The notes under the pieces are model-generated. The model was given only the letters and a program-made list of their open reading frames with translations, did not search any database and had not been told where the DNA came from. From positions 144,692 through 208,691 of the forward strand of contig NZ_PYBV01000036.1 of assembly GCF_003205615.1 (NCBI RefSeq): a DNA stretch of 64,000 nt. Direction: 5' to 3'. The position numbers and the translations under genes were made by a program. Positions 42,909-52,367 of this stretch are shown piece after piece (positions within the stretch are counted from its first letter, which is position 1; every line of letters starts with the position of its first letter). Origin of the DNA: Micromonospora arborensis. GTDB taxonomy: Bacteria > Actinomycetota > Actinomycetes > Mycobacteriales > Micromonosporaceae.

Positions 42909-44825
42909 TTACTTCAGTGCGAGGGTGCGGGCGTCGGCGGCGATGACGCTGGCGACCGCTGCCGGCACCAGCTTGCCGGCCTGCCGGTCGGCGTACGTGG
43001 CCAGCTCGGCGTACTCGGCCCGAACCAGCCTGGTGGTCATCGCGGTGACGGCGGCCGGATCCGCGCCGGACGTGAGGATCAGGTAGCCGAGACCGGCCTG
43101 GCTCACCGTCACGGTGAAGGTGCTGGTCGCGGTGGCGGTGCCCTCGGGGCCGCTCACCGCGGCGGAGATGGTGTGCCGACCCGCGGTCAGCTTGGCCAGG
43201 TCGAGCTTGCGGCCGGCGGCCGACTTCTTGCCGTCCAGCGTGACAGTGACGGTGTCCGCGTTGGTCGCGGCGACCGCGATCACCGGGGACTGCGCCCGGT
43301 CGAGCCGAGCCCCGTTGGCCGGCGAGGTGATGGCCACGGTCGGGTCGGCGGAGGCCCGCTGCAGGAACGCCGAGTTCCAGCCGACCAGCTCGGACGCGCG
43401 GTTGGTGATGATCGCGTCGGTGCCGATCCGCTCCAACCGCTGCCACAGGCCGGCGGAGTCCATCGTCCAGGCCATCACGGCGATCCCGGCGGCGTGCAGC
43501 GGGGCGACGACCTCCGGCTTGGCCAGCAGCGCGTTGCCGTCCGGGTTGTACGCGGTCAGGTGCAGCTCCTTGGCGACCGCCACCGGGTCGGCGTCGAGGT
43601 TGCTGCGGAGCAGGCCGAGCGGCAGTTCGGGGGCGATCTCGTAGGTGTACTTCAGGGCGTCGACCTCGAAGCTCTGGATGAAGACCCGGCCCATCATCTG
43701 CTCGTCCCGGATCACCTGGATGATCGTGGCGACCTCGTCCCGGGTGTGCTTGCCCTTGATCTCCACGAGCAGGTTGCCACCCCGGGTGCGCAGGTCGGCG
43801 AGCTGCTCGGCCAGGGTGGGCACCCGCTCGCCGACGTACTGCGGGCCGAACCAGGAGCCGGCGTCGAGCGCCTTGATCTGTGCGGCGGTCAGGTCCCGGA
43901 TGTTGCCGGTGCCGTCGGTGGTCCGATCGACGGTGCCGTCGTGCAGGATGAACGGGATGCCGTCCTTGCTCGGCTGGACGTCGTTCTCGATCCAGTCGGC
44001 GCCACCCTTACGCGCGATCTCCTGCGCCACGAGAGTGTTCTCCGGTGCGGCGGCGGACGCGCCCCGGTGGGCGATCACGGTGAACGGGCTGCCCTCGGGG
44101 CGGATGTAGCCGTTCGGTGCCAGCTCGGTGACGGTGACGTCGTCGTACGACACGGTGGCGCCGTTGACGAACAGCCCCTGGACGCCGTTGACGGAGCGCT
44201 GGAGGCTGTTCGTACGCATCGCCTCCCGCCCGTCGAAGATCCAGCGGGCCTGGTTTCCGTGCACCTCGACGGCGACGCGGACATCCCGACCGGTCCCGGC
44301 GGCGTACGGGGCCGAGGCGGTGTTCGTCACGACCCAGGCGTTGGCGGTGGTCCGCTGGGCGAATTCGAGGCCGTTGGCGGCGGTGGTGCCGCTGCGCATG
44401 GTGGCGATCCACCACGGGGTGGCGCCGTCGGCGGGCACGTCGACACCGAGCGAGGCCCAGCGCGTGGCGGCCGAGACCGACTCGAAGCGCATGGTCGCCG
44501 CAAGCCGGAAGTCGTTGAGGTGCCGACCGAAAGTGATCTTGTTGTTCTCGCTGGAGCTGGTCGACGTGCCGTACAGCCGGCCGTTCTCGACCTTCCAGGT
44601 GCCGTCCACCGCGTTCCAGCCGGCGGGCAGCGACCCGGCCGAGAAGTTCTCCGAGACGACGACGCTGCCCGGCTCGGCGGTGGCGGGTGACGAGGTCGCG
44701 ACGGCCACCGCGACGGCAGCGCCGGTGAGGGCGAGGGCTGCGACGGTGGCGCAGGCCCGGGTACGCAGGGCGCCGAGCCTCGACCCGGCGCGGCCGATCG
44801 ACGATGATGCGAGTGGGACAGTCAT
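42909..44825 (-). CDS. Secreted glycerophosphodiester phosphodiesterase with lectin-like and Ig-like domains
   Basis: A 638-residue protein. ATG 44825 begins a signal peptide (RACATVAALALTGAAVAVAVA, cleavage near ATA-EPG). Residues about 50-230 form a LamG/concanavalin-like beta-sandwich (SENFSAGSLPAGWNAVDGTW). The GDPD barrel follows (about 245-480) with intact motifs: IAHRGASAAAPENT, WIENDVQPSKDGIPFILHD and LLVEIKGKHT. An Ig-like domain (VAITSPANGARLDRAQSPV) and a C-terminal helical tail complete it. It probably degrades glycerophosphodiesters or teichoic-acid-like polymers outside the cell. Confidence 0.88.
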   Translation of the reverse strand: MTVPLASSSIGRAGSRLGALRTRACATVAALALTGAAVAVAVATSSPATAEPGSVVVSENFSAGSLPAGWNAVDGTWKVENGRLYGTSTSSSENNKITFGRHLNDFRLAATMRFESVSAATRWASLGVDVPADGATPWWIATMRSGTTAANGLEFAQRTTANAWVVTNTASAPYAAGTGRDVRVAVEVHGNQARWIFDGREAMRTNSLQRSVNGVQGLFVNGATVSYDDVTVTELAPNGYIRPEGSPFTVIAHRGASAAAPENTLVAQEIARKGGADWIENDVQPSKDGIPFILHDGTVDRTTDGTGNIRDLTAAQIKALDAGSWFGPQYVGERVPTLAEQLADLRTRGGNLLVEIKGKHTRDEVATIIQVIRDEQMMGRVFIQSFEVDALKYTYEIAPELPLGLLRSNLDADPVAVAKELHLTAYNPDGNALLAKPEVVAPLHAAGIAVMAWTMDSAGLWQRLERIGTDAIITNRASELVGWNSAFLQRASADPTVAITSPANGARLDRAQSPVIAVAATNADTVTVTLDGKKSAAGRKLDLAKLTAGRHTISAAVSGPEGTATATSTFTVTVSQAGLGYLILTSGADPAAVTAMTTRLVRAEYAELATYADRQAGKLVPAAVASVIAADARTLALK

Positions 44826-44931
44826 GGCCGGAACGGTACGAAGCGCACCCGAACTGATGATCAATCATGCATGGCTGTCGTTGGAACGCTCGGTGTATCT
44901 CGTTCGATCGACCCGGGGCGGCCCAGCCCGG

Positions 44932-45672
44932 TCAGTTCGACAGACCGGTGCAGGCGGTGCCGTCGATGGTGCACGCCTCGGGGGCGGAACCAGCGATCGA
45001 ACCGTTGACCCGGAACGTCACCCGGACCGCGGCGCTGCCCGGCACCTGGCCGGCGCTGCCGTCCGGCACGAACGTCCACACAGCGCCGTCGCGGCTGGCC
45101 CGGGCGCCTTCGACCGCGCTGACGCGAAGGGACTCCCGGGGCAGGGTGACCGTCAGCGTCCACTGCGGCACCGACACCGAGCCGGGATTGCTGATCGTCA
45201 CGGCCGCGCCATAACTGAGCAGGGCGTTGTCCGCGATGGTGAACTCGGCGTTCAGGGGGGCCGGTGCGGGTGGCGCCGTCGAACCGGTCGGTGCGGGCGG
45301 GGTCGACGCACCGCCGGTCGGTGGGACCTCGGTGGCCGAGGCGGCTGGCGGGGGAGTGGACAGCGCCGGGCTGGTGACCGCCGGTCGCGCCTGCGGCCGG
45401 GGAGTGCCGGGCGGCGGTGTGCCCACCTGCTCGACGGACGACGGCGGGTCGAGGGCCACCGGGGTCAGCTCCTCCGGCGTACGCAGCACCCCGATGATCG
45501 AGGCGGCTGTCGCGATCAGCACCCCGATCGCCGCGATCATGGCCACCCAGGCGGCCCGCGAGAAGTCGTCCCGACCGGTGAGCACCCGCCGTGCGGCCGT
45601 GACCAGGGCCACGATCCGGTCCAGCACGATGATCGCCACGGTACGGCGTGGCTGGGGTGGTGTTGCCGGCAC
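44932..45672 (-). CDS. Membrane-anchored protein with Pro-rich stalk and CBM2-like extracellular domain
   Basis: A 246-residue protein. GTG 45672 is preceded by AAGGAGAG and preferred over 45750. A cytoplasmic Arg-rich start leads to one transmembrane helix (AAWVAMIAAIGVLIATAASIIG, about residues 43-64), a Pro/Ala/Thr stalk, and a beta-rich domain from about residue 140 (NAEFTIADNALLSYGAAVTISNPG, VPQWTLTVTLP, VWTFVPDGSAGQVPG) ending in paired cysteines, resembling family 2 carbohydrate-binding modules. It occupies the position after CvnC where a CvnD GTPase is expected. Confidence 0.7.
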   Translation of the reverse strand: MPATPPQPRRTVAIIVLDRIVALVTAARRVLTGRDDFSRAAWVAMIAAIGVLIATAASIIGVLRTPEELTPVALDPPSSVEQVGTPPPGTPRPQARPAVTSPALSTPPPAASATEVPPTGGASTPPAPTGSTAPPAPAPLNAEFTIADNALLSYGAAVTISNPGSVSVPQWTLTVTLPRESLRVSAVEGARASRDGAVWTFVPDGSAGQVPGSAAVRVTFRVNGSIAGSAPEACTIDGTACTGLSN

Positions 45673-45746
45673 TGCCTGTCTCTCCTTCAGTTCGTCGCCG
45701 GATGCCCGCCCGCGGCCCGTCCGGGTCGCGGATGGCACCCGCCCTG

Positions 45747-46127
45747 TCACAGGGTGCGAAGCCCGACGAGTATCGCCTCGAGCAGATCCTCGGTCGGCAG
45801 CTCCGACAGCATCGGCGGGTCGTGCGTCTCGATCAGCCCGGCCGTGAGCAGGTCACCGAGCAACACCCGGACAGTCCCCAGTGGAAGGTCCAGCTCGGCG
45901 CCGACTTCGGCCACCGACACTGGATGGTGACACAGCTCGACGATCCGCGCCTGTTCAGGGAAGAGCCGTGTGGGCGGCGTGACCGTCCGTCGGGCGACGA
46001 CCAGTGAGATCAGGTCGAATTGACCGCGGGCCGGCGCCGTGCGCCCGCCGGTCATCGTGTACGGCCGGGCGACCGGGCCTGCGTCGTCGTCGTACCACGC
46101 CTCGTCAGCGGTGCCGCTGGTGTGCAC
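45747..46127 (-). CDS. cvnC: CvnC-type DUF742 protein
   Basis: A 126-residue DUF742 protein: RPYTMTGGRTAPARGQFDLISLVV then VELCHHPVSVAEVGAELDLPLGTVRVLLGDLLTAGLIE, a winged-helix-like fold, ending in LLEAILVGLRTL. GTG 46127 is chosen for CGGGGAC upstream; it overlaps the roadblock gene by 23 bp. In Streptomyces conservons CvnC pairs with CvnB and links the CvnA kinase to the CvnD GTPase. Confidence 0.88.
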   Translation of the reverse strand: MHTSGTADEAWYDDDAGPVARPYTMTGGRTAPARGQFDLISLVVARRTVTPPTRLFPEQARIVELCHHPVSVAEVGAELDLPLGTVRVLLGDLLTAGLIETHDPPMLSELPTEDLLEAILVGLRTL

Positions 46128-46554
46128 CTGTGTCCCCGATCGTCGCCGAGGAAGCCGGTCCGAGAGTGATCGGCAGGTGCCGCTCGGCCTGCCCCACGAA
46201 GAGCGCCACCTCGTACGCCATGTCGCCGACCTCGACGTCGTCACCGGCGATCCGCACGGTGAGAATCGTTCCGTTCGGGATGGTGGCGATGAACAGGAAC
46301 GCCCGCGACATCTGCACCACGACCTGGCGTAGGCCGCCCGCGTCGCAGGTCCGGGTTGCGGCCAGCCCCAACGCGATCAGGCCGGCGACCACGCCGGAGA
46401 TCTGCTCGGCCAGTTTCGCCTCCACCTGCCGGGAACCGCCGAGGGCCAGCCCGTCAGGGGAGAGCACGACGGCGAACTCCGCGCCGTGCACTCGGTCGAC
46501 CAGGCGGTCCAGGGCGCCGGTCAGGCTGTCGTCGGTGACCACTGCGGACGTCAT
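46105..46554 (-). CDS. cvnB: CvnB-type roadblock/LC7 protein
   Basis: A 149-residue roadblock/LC7 (MglB-like) protein: DRLVDRVHGAEFAVVLSPDGLALGGS, EQISGVVAGLIALGLAATR, VVVQMSRAFLFIATIPNGTILTV, and a C-terminal variable tail. ATG 46554 has GAGGAG upstream and overlaps the kinase stop by four bases (ATGA). Roadblock proteins act as GTPase-activating partners for the small GTPase of the conservon. Confidence 0.92.
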   Translation of the reverse strand: MTSAVVTDDSLTGALDRLVDRVHGAEFAVVLSPDGLALGGSRQVEAKLAEQISGVVAGLIALGLAATRTCDAGGLRQVVVQMSRAFLFIATIPNGTILTVRIAGDDVEVGDMAYEVALFVGQAERHLPITLGPASSATIGDTGAHQRHR

Positions 46555-48488
46555 GGGTGTCTCCTCGCTGTTCTCGCGACCGGTATCTCGACCGTGTCGA
46601 GGCTGGTCCTGCGGTGTTCGGGGCCGGTCGGCCCGGTCCGACGGACCCGCGTCGGCAGGTCGCCGTCGCCGCTCGCGTCGGGCCGGTCGGCACCGTCGCG
46701 GTCCGGCCGGTACGGGGTGCCGGGTGGTGCGGTGGCCGGTCCACGTCCGGTGTCGCTCACCGTGACCAGCCCGGCCGGGAGGAGCACGAGCACGGCCGTT
46801 CCGCCGCGCTGGCTGGGGCGCAGCGAGACGTGGGCGCCGCATCGCCGGGCGAGCACGGCGACGGTGTACAGACCCGCGGGGCCGGCGGGCGGGCCGTCCG
46901 GCGGGTTGCTGAGCAGGTGGTTCGCCTCGGCCAGCGCGGACGCGTCCAGGCCAGGCCCGTCGTCGATGACCAGGACGGCGCACCCCTGCGAGCGGTGCTC
47001 GCCGGTGACCCGGACGGTGGTGTCCGGCGGCGAGAAGGCGAGGGCGTTCTCGATCAGCTCGGACAGCAGGTGGATGACGTCGGTGACGGCGCGACCCGCG
47101 ATCGACCACGGCCAGTGCGGGGCGATCAGGACCCGGTGGTAGTCCGGTACCTCGGCGACCGCACCGCGCGCGACGTCGAGCAGTGGCACCGGGCGCCGCC
47201 AGCGTCGGGCGGGCGCCGCACCGGCGAGGGCGATCACCTTCTCCACGTTGCGCCGGATCCGGGTGGTGAGGTGGTCGAGCTGGAACAGCTCGGCGGTCTC
47301 CTCGGCGGACCGCTCCCGACGCTGCATCCCGTCCAGCAGACCGAGTTGATCGCGCAGCAGGACCTGATTGCGTCGGGTGAGCCGCAGGAACAGCTCCCGT
47401 TCGGCGCCGACGGGATTCGGCGGGGCGACCGGGGTCGGGGTCGGGGTCGGGGTCGGGGAGCTGACCTCCGGCCTGGTCAGCTCGTCGATCAGGCGTCGGA
47501 CGGTGCCCGCCCAGCTCAACAGGAGCAGGAGCACGACGATGAGGCCCAACCCCACCACCGCGCCGGTACGCGCGACGAGCACGGCGGCACCCGGCGTGGC
47601 CCGCTCGACGCTGCCGCGGGCGGTGGTCGTGACAAGTGTCTGCAGTGCGCCGAGGGCGGCGTCCGCCGCGGTGCGCCAGGCCTGGACGGTGATCCCGGCC
47701 AGGGCGTTGCCGGTGTCCGCCCGCAGCAGCCTGTCCTCCAGGGCGAGCAGGCCCGCGAACTCGGGGCCGGTCGCTATCCGCTGGTGCTCGCCCTGGCCGT
47801 CGACGTTCAACCCCGCCGCCGCCTCGGTGCGCGCGAACCGCTGGTTGCCGACGAGCTCGACCAGTCGCAGCCGCTCGTCGACGCCGAACCGTGCACCGGT
47901 CAGGGCCGCGCTCACCAGGGTGTCCTCCCGGGCGAGCAACTCCCGGGCGCGGGCCAGCGCGATCACCGCGCGGGTGTCGGCCGCCAACGCGCTCTCGTAC
48001 GCGCCCCACTCCGGGCCGTACACCCGGAAGGCGACGTCGATGACCTGGTCGTACCCGTCGAGGACCGCGGCCTGGTCGAGTCGCCCGGCGTCCGCCTCGG
48101 AGCGGATCGTGCCCAGGCCGTCGAGCCGGCGAACCAGTCCGCCGGCTCGGTCGCGGACCTTGCCGGCGCCGAGCAGCCGAAAATCGCTGCCCTCGCTGAA
48201 CTCGCGGACCTCGGCGGCGGCCCGATCGGTGCCCGCACGTGCCCCGACCAGCTGGGTCGCCGTCGGCGCGGCCCCGGCGATCGTCTCGGTGGTGGCCCGA
48301 CGTTCGGTCTGCAGGCTCAGGATCAGGCGGTCGAGCGGCTGGCCCAGATTGTCCGCCAGGGCCCGCACCCGCAGCAGGTCGATGGCGTCCTGGCTGCTCA
48401 CGTAGGCCGCGTACGACCAGAGCGTGATCAGCACGGCGGCCAGCACCACCAGCCTGGTCCGGATCAGCCGGACCTCGTTGCGCGTCAC
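46551..48488 (-). CDS. cvnA: CvnA-type membrane sensor histidine kinase with nitrate/nitrite-sensing-like domain
   Basis: A 645-residue protein, GTG 48488. TM1 is near residues 9-27 (RTRLVVLAAVLITLWSYAAYV), followed by a long helical NIT-type extracellular sensor, TM2 near 305-325 (AVVGLGLIVVLLLLLSW), and a Pro-Thr stretch from a hexanucleotide repeat. The kinase part has the atypical conservon dimerisation helix (LFQLDHLTTRIRRNVEKVI) and an ATPase domain (HLLSELIENALAFSPPDTTV; VIDDGPGLD). The C-terminal 80 residues are disordered. It starts the cvnABC unit. Confidence 0.9.
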   Translation of the reverse strand: MTRNEVRLIRTRLVVLAAVLITLWSYAAYVSSQDAIDLLRVRALADNLGQPLDRLILSLQTERRATTETIAGAAPTATQLVGARAGTDRAAAEVREFSEGSDFRLLGAGKVRDRAGGLVRRLDGLGTIRSEADAGRLDQAAVLDGYDQVIDVAFRVYGPEWGAYESALAADTRAVIALARARELLAREDTLVSAALTGARFGVDERLRLVELVGNQRFARTEAAAGLNVDGQGEHQRIATGPEFAGLLALEDRLLRADTGNALAGITVQAWRTAADAALGALQTLVTTTARGSVERATPGAAVLVARTGAVVGLGLIVVLLLLLSWAGTVRRLIDELTRPEVSSPTPTPTPTPVAPPNPVGAERELFLRLTRRNQVLLRDQLGLLDGMQRRERSAEETAELFQLDHLTTRIRRNVEKVIALAGAAPARRWRRPVPLLDVARGAVAEVPDYHRVLIAPHWPWSIAGRAVTDVIHLLSELIENALAFSPPDTTVRVTGEHRSQGCAVLVIDDGPGLDASALAEANHLLSNPPDGPPAGPAGLYTVAVLARRCGAHVSLRPSQRGGTAVLVLLPAGLVTVSDTGRGPATAPPGTPYRPDRDGADRPDASGDGDLPTRVRRTGPTGPEHRRTSLDTVEIPVARTARRHP

Positions 48489-48531
48489 GTCCCGCTCCGC
48501 TCGGTGCGGCGGAGTCCGCGAGGTGGGCGCC

Positions 48532-51105
48532 TCATCGGGTCGCCCGCTGCGGCCACGGCTGCCCGGCCGTATCGCTGGCCCGATCGGCGACGATGGTGCG
48601 CAGCAGAGCCAGCAACTCGGCGCGGTTGGCGCAGTTCAGCCGGTTGCGCATCCGTGCCACGTGGTGTTCCACCGTCTTGGCCGAGATGAAGAGCCGGTCG
48701 CCGATCTCCCGGTAGGTCAACCCGGCCAGCACCAGCTCCGCAACCTCGTACTCGCGGTCGCTGAGCCCCTGCTGGGTCGGGCCGGTGGCCCGCGCCGTGC
48801 TCTCGGCGGTCGTCGACGTCGACCCGCCGTGACCGCCGGGCGGTCGCCCCTGCAATGCTCGGGCGCACTCCAGCAGGGTGGTCATCGCCCGCCGGTCCGC
48901 GGTACGGATCGCGGCCTGACCGGCGAGGCGAGCACCGTCCCAGCACAACCCGGTGTCGTGCAGCCCCCGGGCGGCGGCCTCCACCCGGGCCGGATCGACG
49001 ACGCCCCGGAGCACCTCCACCCAGCTCTCCGCGGCGGCGGCGACCACGGCGGCGTACCGGCTGTGCTCGGCCGAGGCGAGCAGCGCGGCGACGTGTCCGT
49101 CGGCGAGGGCCGGCTCGCCGGTGAGGATCGCGGCGTGCAGCCCACTCCAGTGCAGCGGCACGCCCCACAGTGGTGGGTTACCGAGGCGGCCGAGCAGCGC
49201 GCGCCCCTCCCGCAGGTACGGTTCGAGCCGGGCCAGATCACCCAGCCGCGCGCCCGCGATGGCCAGTTCACCCAGCGGCAGGAGCGTGAACAGGTCGACG
49301 GGGTGCCGGACCACCGCCTCCAGCGCCTGCCCCCAGCCACGCTTGAGCGCCCCGAGGTCGCTGTTGCGCCGGGCGATGCCCATCCGGATCGCGGCGGCGA
49401 AGAGCAGATCGCGTGACTCCAACTGCCGCCCGTCGAGCGTCACCGTGGCGAGGCGCTCGGTCGCGGCGTGCGTCTCGCCCCGGACCATCAGGATCCAGGC
49501 CTGCAACAGCCGGTGGCGGCGCGCCATCAGCGGGCCACCGACGCCGGCACTCAGGGCCCGGTGCAGCACCCGCTCGGCGATCTCCAGCTCACCGCAGTGC
49601 ACCGCGGTCAACGCGGCGAGGGCCGCCGGGCTGTCCGGCAGGAGTGCCGCCCGTCCGTCCGGCTCCAGCAGCGCGGCGGCCTGCACGAGTGCGGAGAGCG
49701 CTGCGGTCGGCGGACCGCTCACGCTCTCGCGTACCCCGTTGGCCATCAGGCGGGCGGCGCTGGCGTGCAGGGTTGGTGGTTCGTCCGTGGGGTCGGCGGC
49801 CGGCGGCTCGGCTGTGACGCCCAGGTCGCCCATGGCGAGGCGGCCGACGATGGCGAAGGCCGCCGCCGAGGCGGTGCCTGACCACCGGTACAGCTCCACA
49901 CTGCGACCGACGTGACCGCGATGCGCCAGGGCGGTCGCGGCCACCACGGCCGCCTCGGCACGGTCGGGCGGGGCGGCCGTGGCCAGCAGTCGGTCCGCGA
50001 GTCGCAGGGCGTCGTCGAGGTTGCCGGCGAGCGCGGCGGCGAGTGCCTGCTCGGCGCTCGCCGGCCGTCCGGCCGCCGTGGCGGCCGCGAACAACTCGGC
50101 CGCGAACGCCGGCTCGTCGGCCAGCGCCTCACCCGCCGCGGCGGCCAGGGTCGAGGCCGGGCAGTCACCGAGCGCGCCCACCGCCAGCAGGGAGCGGACC
50201 AGCGGCAACACCGCGCCGCCCCGGGCGAGCTGCAACTCGGTGAGCCGGCGCCAGACCGCGGTCCGGTCGGTCGCGGGGCTGAGCGTCGTGACGGCCCGCC
50301 GGACGATCGGCGCGAGCCGGCCGTCGGCGCCGAGCAGCCCGGCCGCCCGCGTCGCGGCGATCAGGTCGTCCACCGCCGCCGGCTCCCGGCCCAGGAGCGT
50401 GCCGAGCATGCTCACCGGCAGCAGCCCGCCGGCCGCGACGGCGAGCAGCAGGAGTCGTACCTCGGCGGGCTGCACGTCCAGGTCCGGCGCGAACTCGCCG
50501 ACGGCGGACCGGGGTGGGGTGACCACCGTGCCGGCGGGGATCTCCGCGCCGGCCAGGCCACGGACCAGCCGTTCGACGTCCCGGGGTACGCCGGCGGTCT
50601 GTGCGTGCACGAAGTCGACCAGGTCACCGGGGCGGTCCAGCTCTGGCGTGGCGGCGAGGTAGGCGGCGGTCTGCTCCCGGGTGAACGGCGTGAGGAGCAC
50701 GGCCTGCCCGTCCCGCCGGAGGGAGTCGACCAACTCGCTGAGCGCCGCCGACCGGGGCCACGGGCGGTGGGCGACGACCAGCCGGTGCCGACGGGTGGCG
50801 ACCAGACGCAGAAGAACCCCGACGCGTGCGTCGTCGAGCAGGTGCGCGTCGTCGACCAGCAGCAGCGCGTCGGGGTCGACCGGTTCACCGGGCTCCGGGG
50901 CGGCCGTGCGTACGGTGATCCCGGCCCGCTGGTGGATCCGCGCCAGCTCCGCGAGCAGCGCGGTCTTTCCATGCCCACCGGGGCCGGCGATGCCAACGGT
51001 GAGTGGGCCGGTCGGGTCCTGCCCGACCGCGTCCAGCAGGGCCTGCGGCCCCTTGTCCAGCGTCAGCCCCGGCTCGGCGATGCCATTCATGATCATTGAG
51101 GTCAT
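48532..51105 (-). CDS. LuxR-family STAND/LAL regulator, IniR-like by position
   Basis: An 857-residue regulator: an N-terminal AAA/STAND ATPase (Walker A AGPGGHGKTALL near residue 45, Walker B ALLLVDDAHLLDD near 82), a long helical repeat region, and a C-terminal LuxR helix-turn-helix (about 785-845; LSDREYEVAELVLAGLTYREIGDRLFISAKTVEHHV). ATG 51105 overlaps the Hsp70 stop (ATGA). In M. tuberculosis a regulator of this size and type (IniR) controls iniBAC and responds to trehalose. Its place beside a divergent iniBAC suggests the same role here; orthology not proven. Confidence 0.85.
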   Translation of the reverse strand: MTSMIMNGIAEPGLTLDKGPQALLDAVGQDPTGPLTVGIAGPGGHGKTALLAELARIHQRAGITVRTAAPEPGEPVDPDALLLVDDAHLLDDARVGVLLRLVATRRHRLVVAHRPWPRSAALSELVDSLRRDGQAVLLTPFTREQTAAYLAATPELDRPGDLVDFVHAQTAGVPRDVERLVRGLAGAEIPAGTVVTPPRSAVGEFAPDLDVQPAEVRLLLLAVAAGGLLPVSMLGTLLGREPAAVDDLIAATRAAGLLGADGRLAPIVRRAVTTLSPATDRTAVWRRLTELQLARGGAVLPLVRSLLAVGALGDCPASTLAAAAGEALADEPAFAAELFAAATAAGRPASAEQALAAALAGNLDDALRLADRLLATAAPPDRAEAAVVAATALAHRGHVGRSVELYRWSGTASAAAFAIVGRLAMGDLGVTAEPPAADPTDEPPTLHASAARLMANGVRESVSGPPTAALSALVQAAALLEPDGRAALLPDSPAALAALTAVHCGELEIAERVLHRALSAGVGGPLMARRHRLLQAWILMVRGETHAATERLATVTLDGRQLESRDLLFAAAIRMGIARRNSDLGALKRGWGQALEAVVRHPVDLFTLLPLGELAIAGARLGDLARLEPYLREGRALLGRLGNPPLWGVPLHWSGLHAAILTGEPALADGHVAALLASAEHSRYAAVVAAAAESWVEVLRGVVDPARVEAAARGLHDTGLCWDGARLAGQAAIRTADRRAMTTLLECARALQGRPPGGHGGSTSTTAESTARATGPTQQGLSDREYEVAELVLAGLTYREIGDRLFISAKTVEHHVARMRNRLNCANRAELLALLRTIVADRASDTAGQPWPQRATR

Positions 51106-52367
51106 CCTTCGCGTCCCCGGCTGCGGGCCAGCACCAGGCGGGACGGCTTCGGCAGTTCCAGTGGGAGGACCCGGACCGGTGGTCGCGGTGGCGGATCACC
51201 CGGGACGGTGGTGTCGTGGTGCGGGCGGCGTGGTGCCGGAACGCTGGCCCGCCCGGCACCGCTCACCGGGGCCGGGTCGCGGACCGGCGCCGGCGGGCGG
51301 GGGCGCGGCGACACCACCTGGCAGGCGGCCATCGCCGCCCCGGTGGCGGCGGTCAGTTGGGAGTCCGGTTCCACCTCGACGGGCACCGGGAGCGCCGCGC
51401 TGATCAGCTCGGTGACGAGCGGAACGCGGGTCGAGCCGCCCGCCAGCAGGACGCCGTCGAGCTGCGCCGGCGTCAGGTTGGCACTCTGCACGGCCCGCAG
51501 CAGCAGGTCGACGGTGGCCTGCACGGTCGGGCGGATCATCTGCTCGAACTGCGCCCGCGTCACCGGTATCCGGGCCGGCCCGCTCGGCAGGGTCAGCACC
51601 ACGTCGGCCGTCAGATCGACGGTCAGCACCCGCTTGACCCGGTCACACTCGGCGCGCAGCCCGCGCAACGCGGCCTGGGTGCCGCGGCGTGCGGTGGTGG
51701 CCAACTCCCGGGCCAGCGTCGTACGGGCGTACCCGGCCAGCGCCTCGTCGAAGTCGGCGCCGCCAATCGAGTCGAGACCCTGGGGAGTGCCGAACGTCTC
51801 GTACGTGCCGCGCGGGGTGCGACGCACCAGTGCCGCCTCGAAACTGTTGCCCCCCAGGGCGTAGACGACGGCGGTGCTGCCCGCGAAGCCACGGGCCGCG
51901 TGACTCTCGGCCACCGTGACCGTGCGCGGCAGCAACGTCACGTGCCGCAACCCGAAGCCCGACAGCGCCCGGTGCAGCACCTCTCGCCGGTAGGGGCGCC
52001 ACCCCGCCGGGTGGCTGAGCACGATCGCCTCGGCGGGACCGCCCTCCAGGGCGTGGACCCGATCCACCACCCACGCCGCCAGCTCCGCGGTCAGCGTCTG
52101 CGGCGTGCATGCTTCGCCACCGAGCAGTAGGGGCACGTCGTCACCGATCCGGTGGACGAAGTCCCGCGTGGTGCGGCTGCCGTCGTCGGTTTCGGGCTCG
52201 CCCACGTGCAGCGAGCCGTCCTCCGACAGGCACAGCACCGACGGTACGAGAGTCGAGCCGACGTGCAGCGGAACGGCCTCGGGACGGGTCCAGGTCGTGC
52301 CATGCCGCCGCGCGACCGCGGCAGCCGTGTTGGTGCTTCCGATGTCTATCCCCAGGACGTACGGCAT
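51102..52367 (-). CDS. Short Hsp70-family (DnaK-like) ATPase
   Basis: A 421-residue protein, ATG 52367 with GGGGGGAG upstream. It has an actin-like ATPase core: GIDIGSTNTAAAVAR, phosphate-2-like region GSTAVVYALGGNSFEAALV, and the adenosine motif LDGVLLAGGSTRVPLVTELI. Instead of an Hsp70 substrate-binding domain and lid, the C-terminal 70 residues are Pro/Arg-rich and disordered. Phosphate 2 lacks the usual DLGGGT acid (reads ALGGNS), so ATPase activity is uncertain. It is the first gene of the Hsp70-luxR operon, divergent from iniB. Confidence 0.85.
   Translation of the reverse strand: MPYVLGIDIGSTNTAAAVARRHGTTWTRPEAVPLHVGSTLVPSVLCLSEDGSLHVGEPETDDGSRTTRDFVHRIGDDVPLLLGGEACTPQTLTAELAAWVVDRVHALEGGPAEAIVLSHPAGWRPYRREVLHRALSGFGLRHVTLLPRTVTVAESHAARGFAGSTAVVYALGGNSFEAALVRRTPRGTYETFGTPQGLDSIGGADFDEALAGYARTTLARELATTARRGTQAALRGLRAECDRVKRVLTVDLTADVVLTLPSGPARIPVTRAQFEQMIRPTVQATVDLLLRAVQSANLTPAQLDGVLLAGGSTRVPLVTELISAALPVPVEVEPDSQLTAATGAAMAACQVVSPRPRPPAPVRDPAPVSGAGRASVPAPRRPHHDTTVPGDPPPRPPVRVLPLELPKPSRLVLARSRGREG

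Noticed and set aside
46557..48689. 710-residue plus-strand frame
   Set aside because: Antisense of the CvnA kinase; no recognisable domain.
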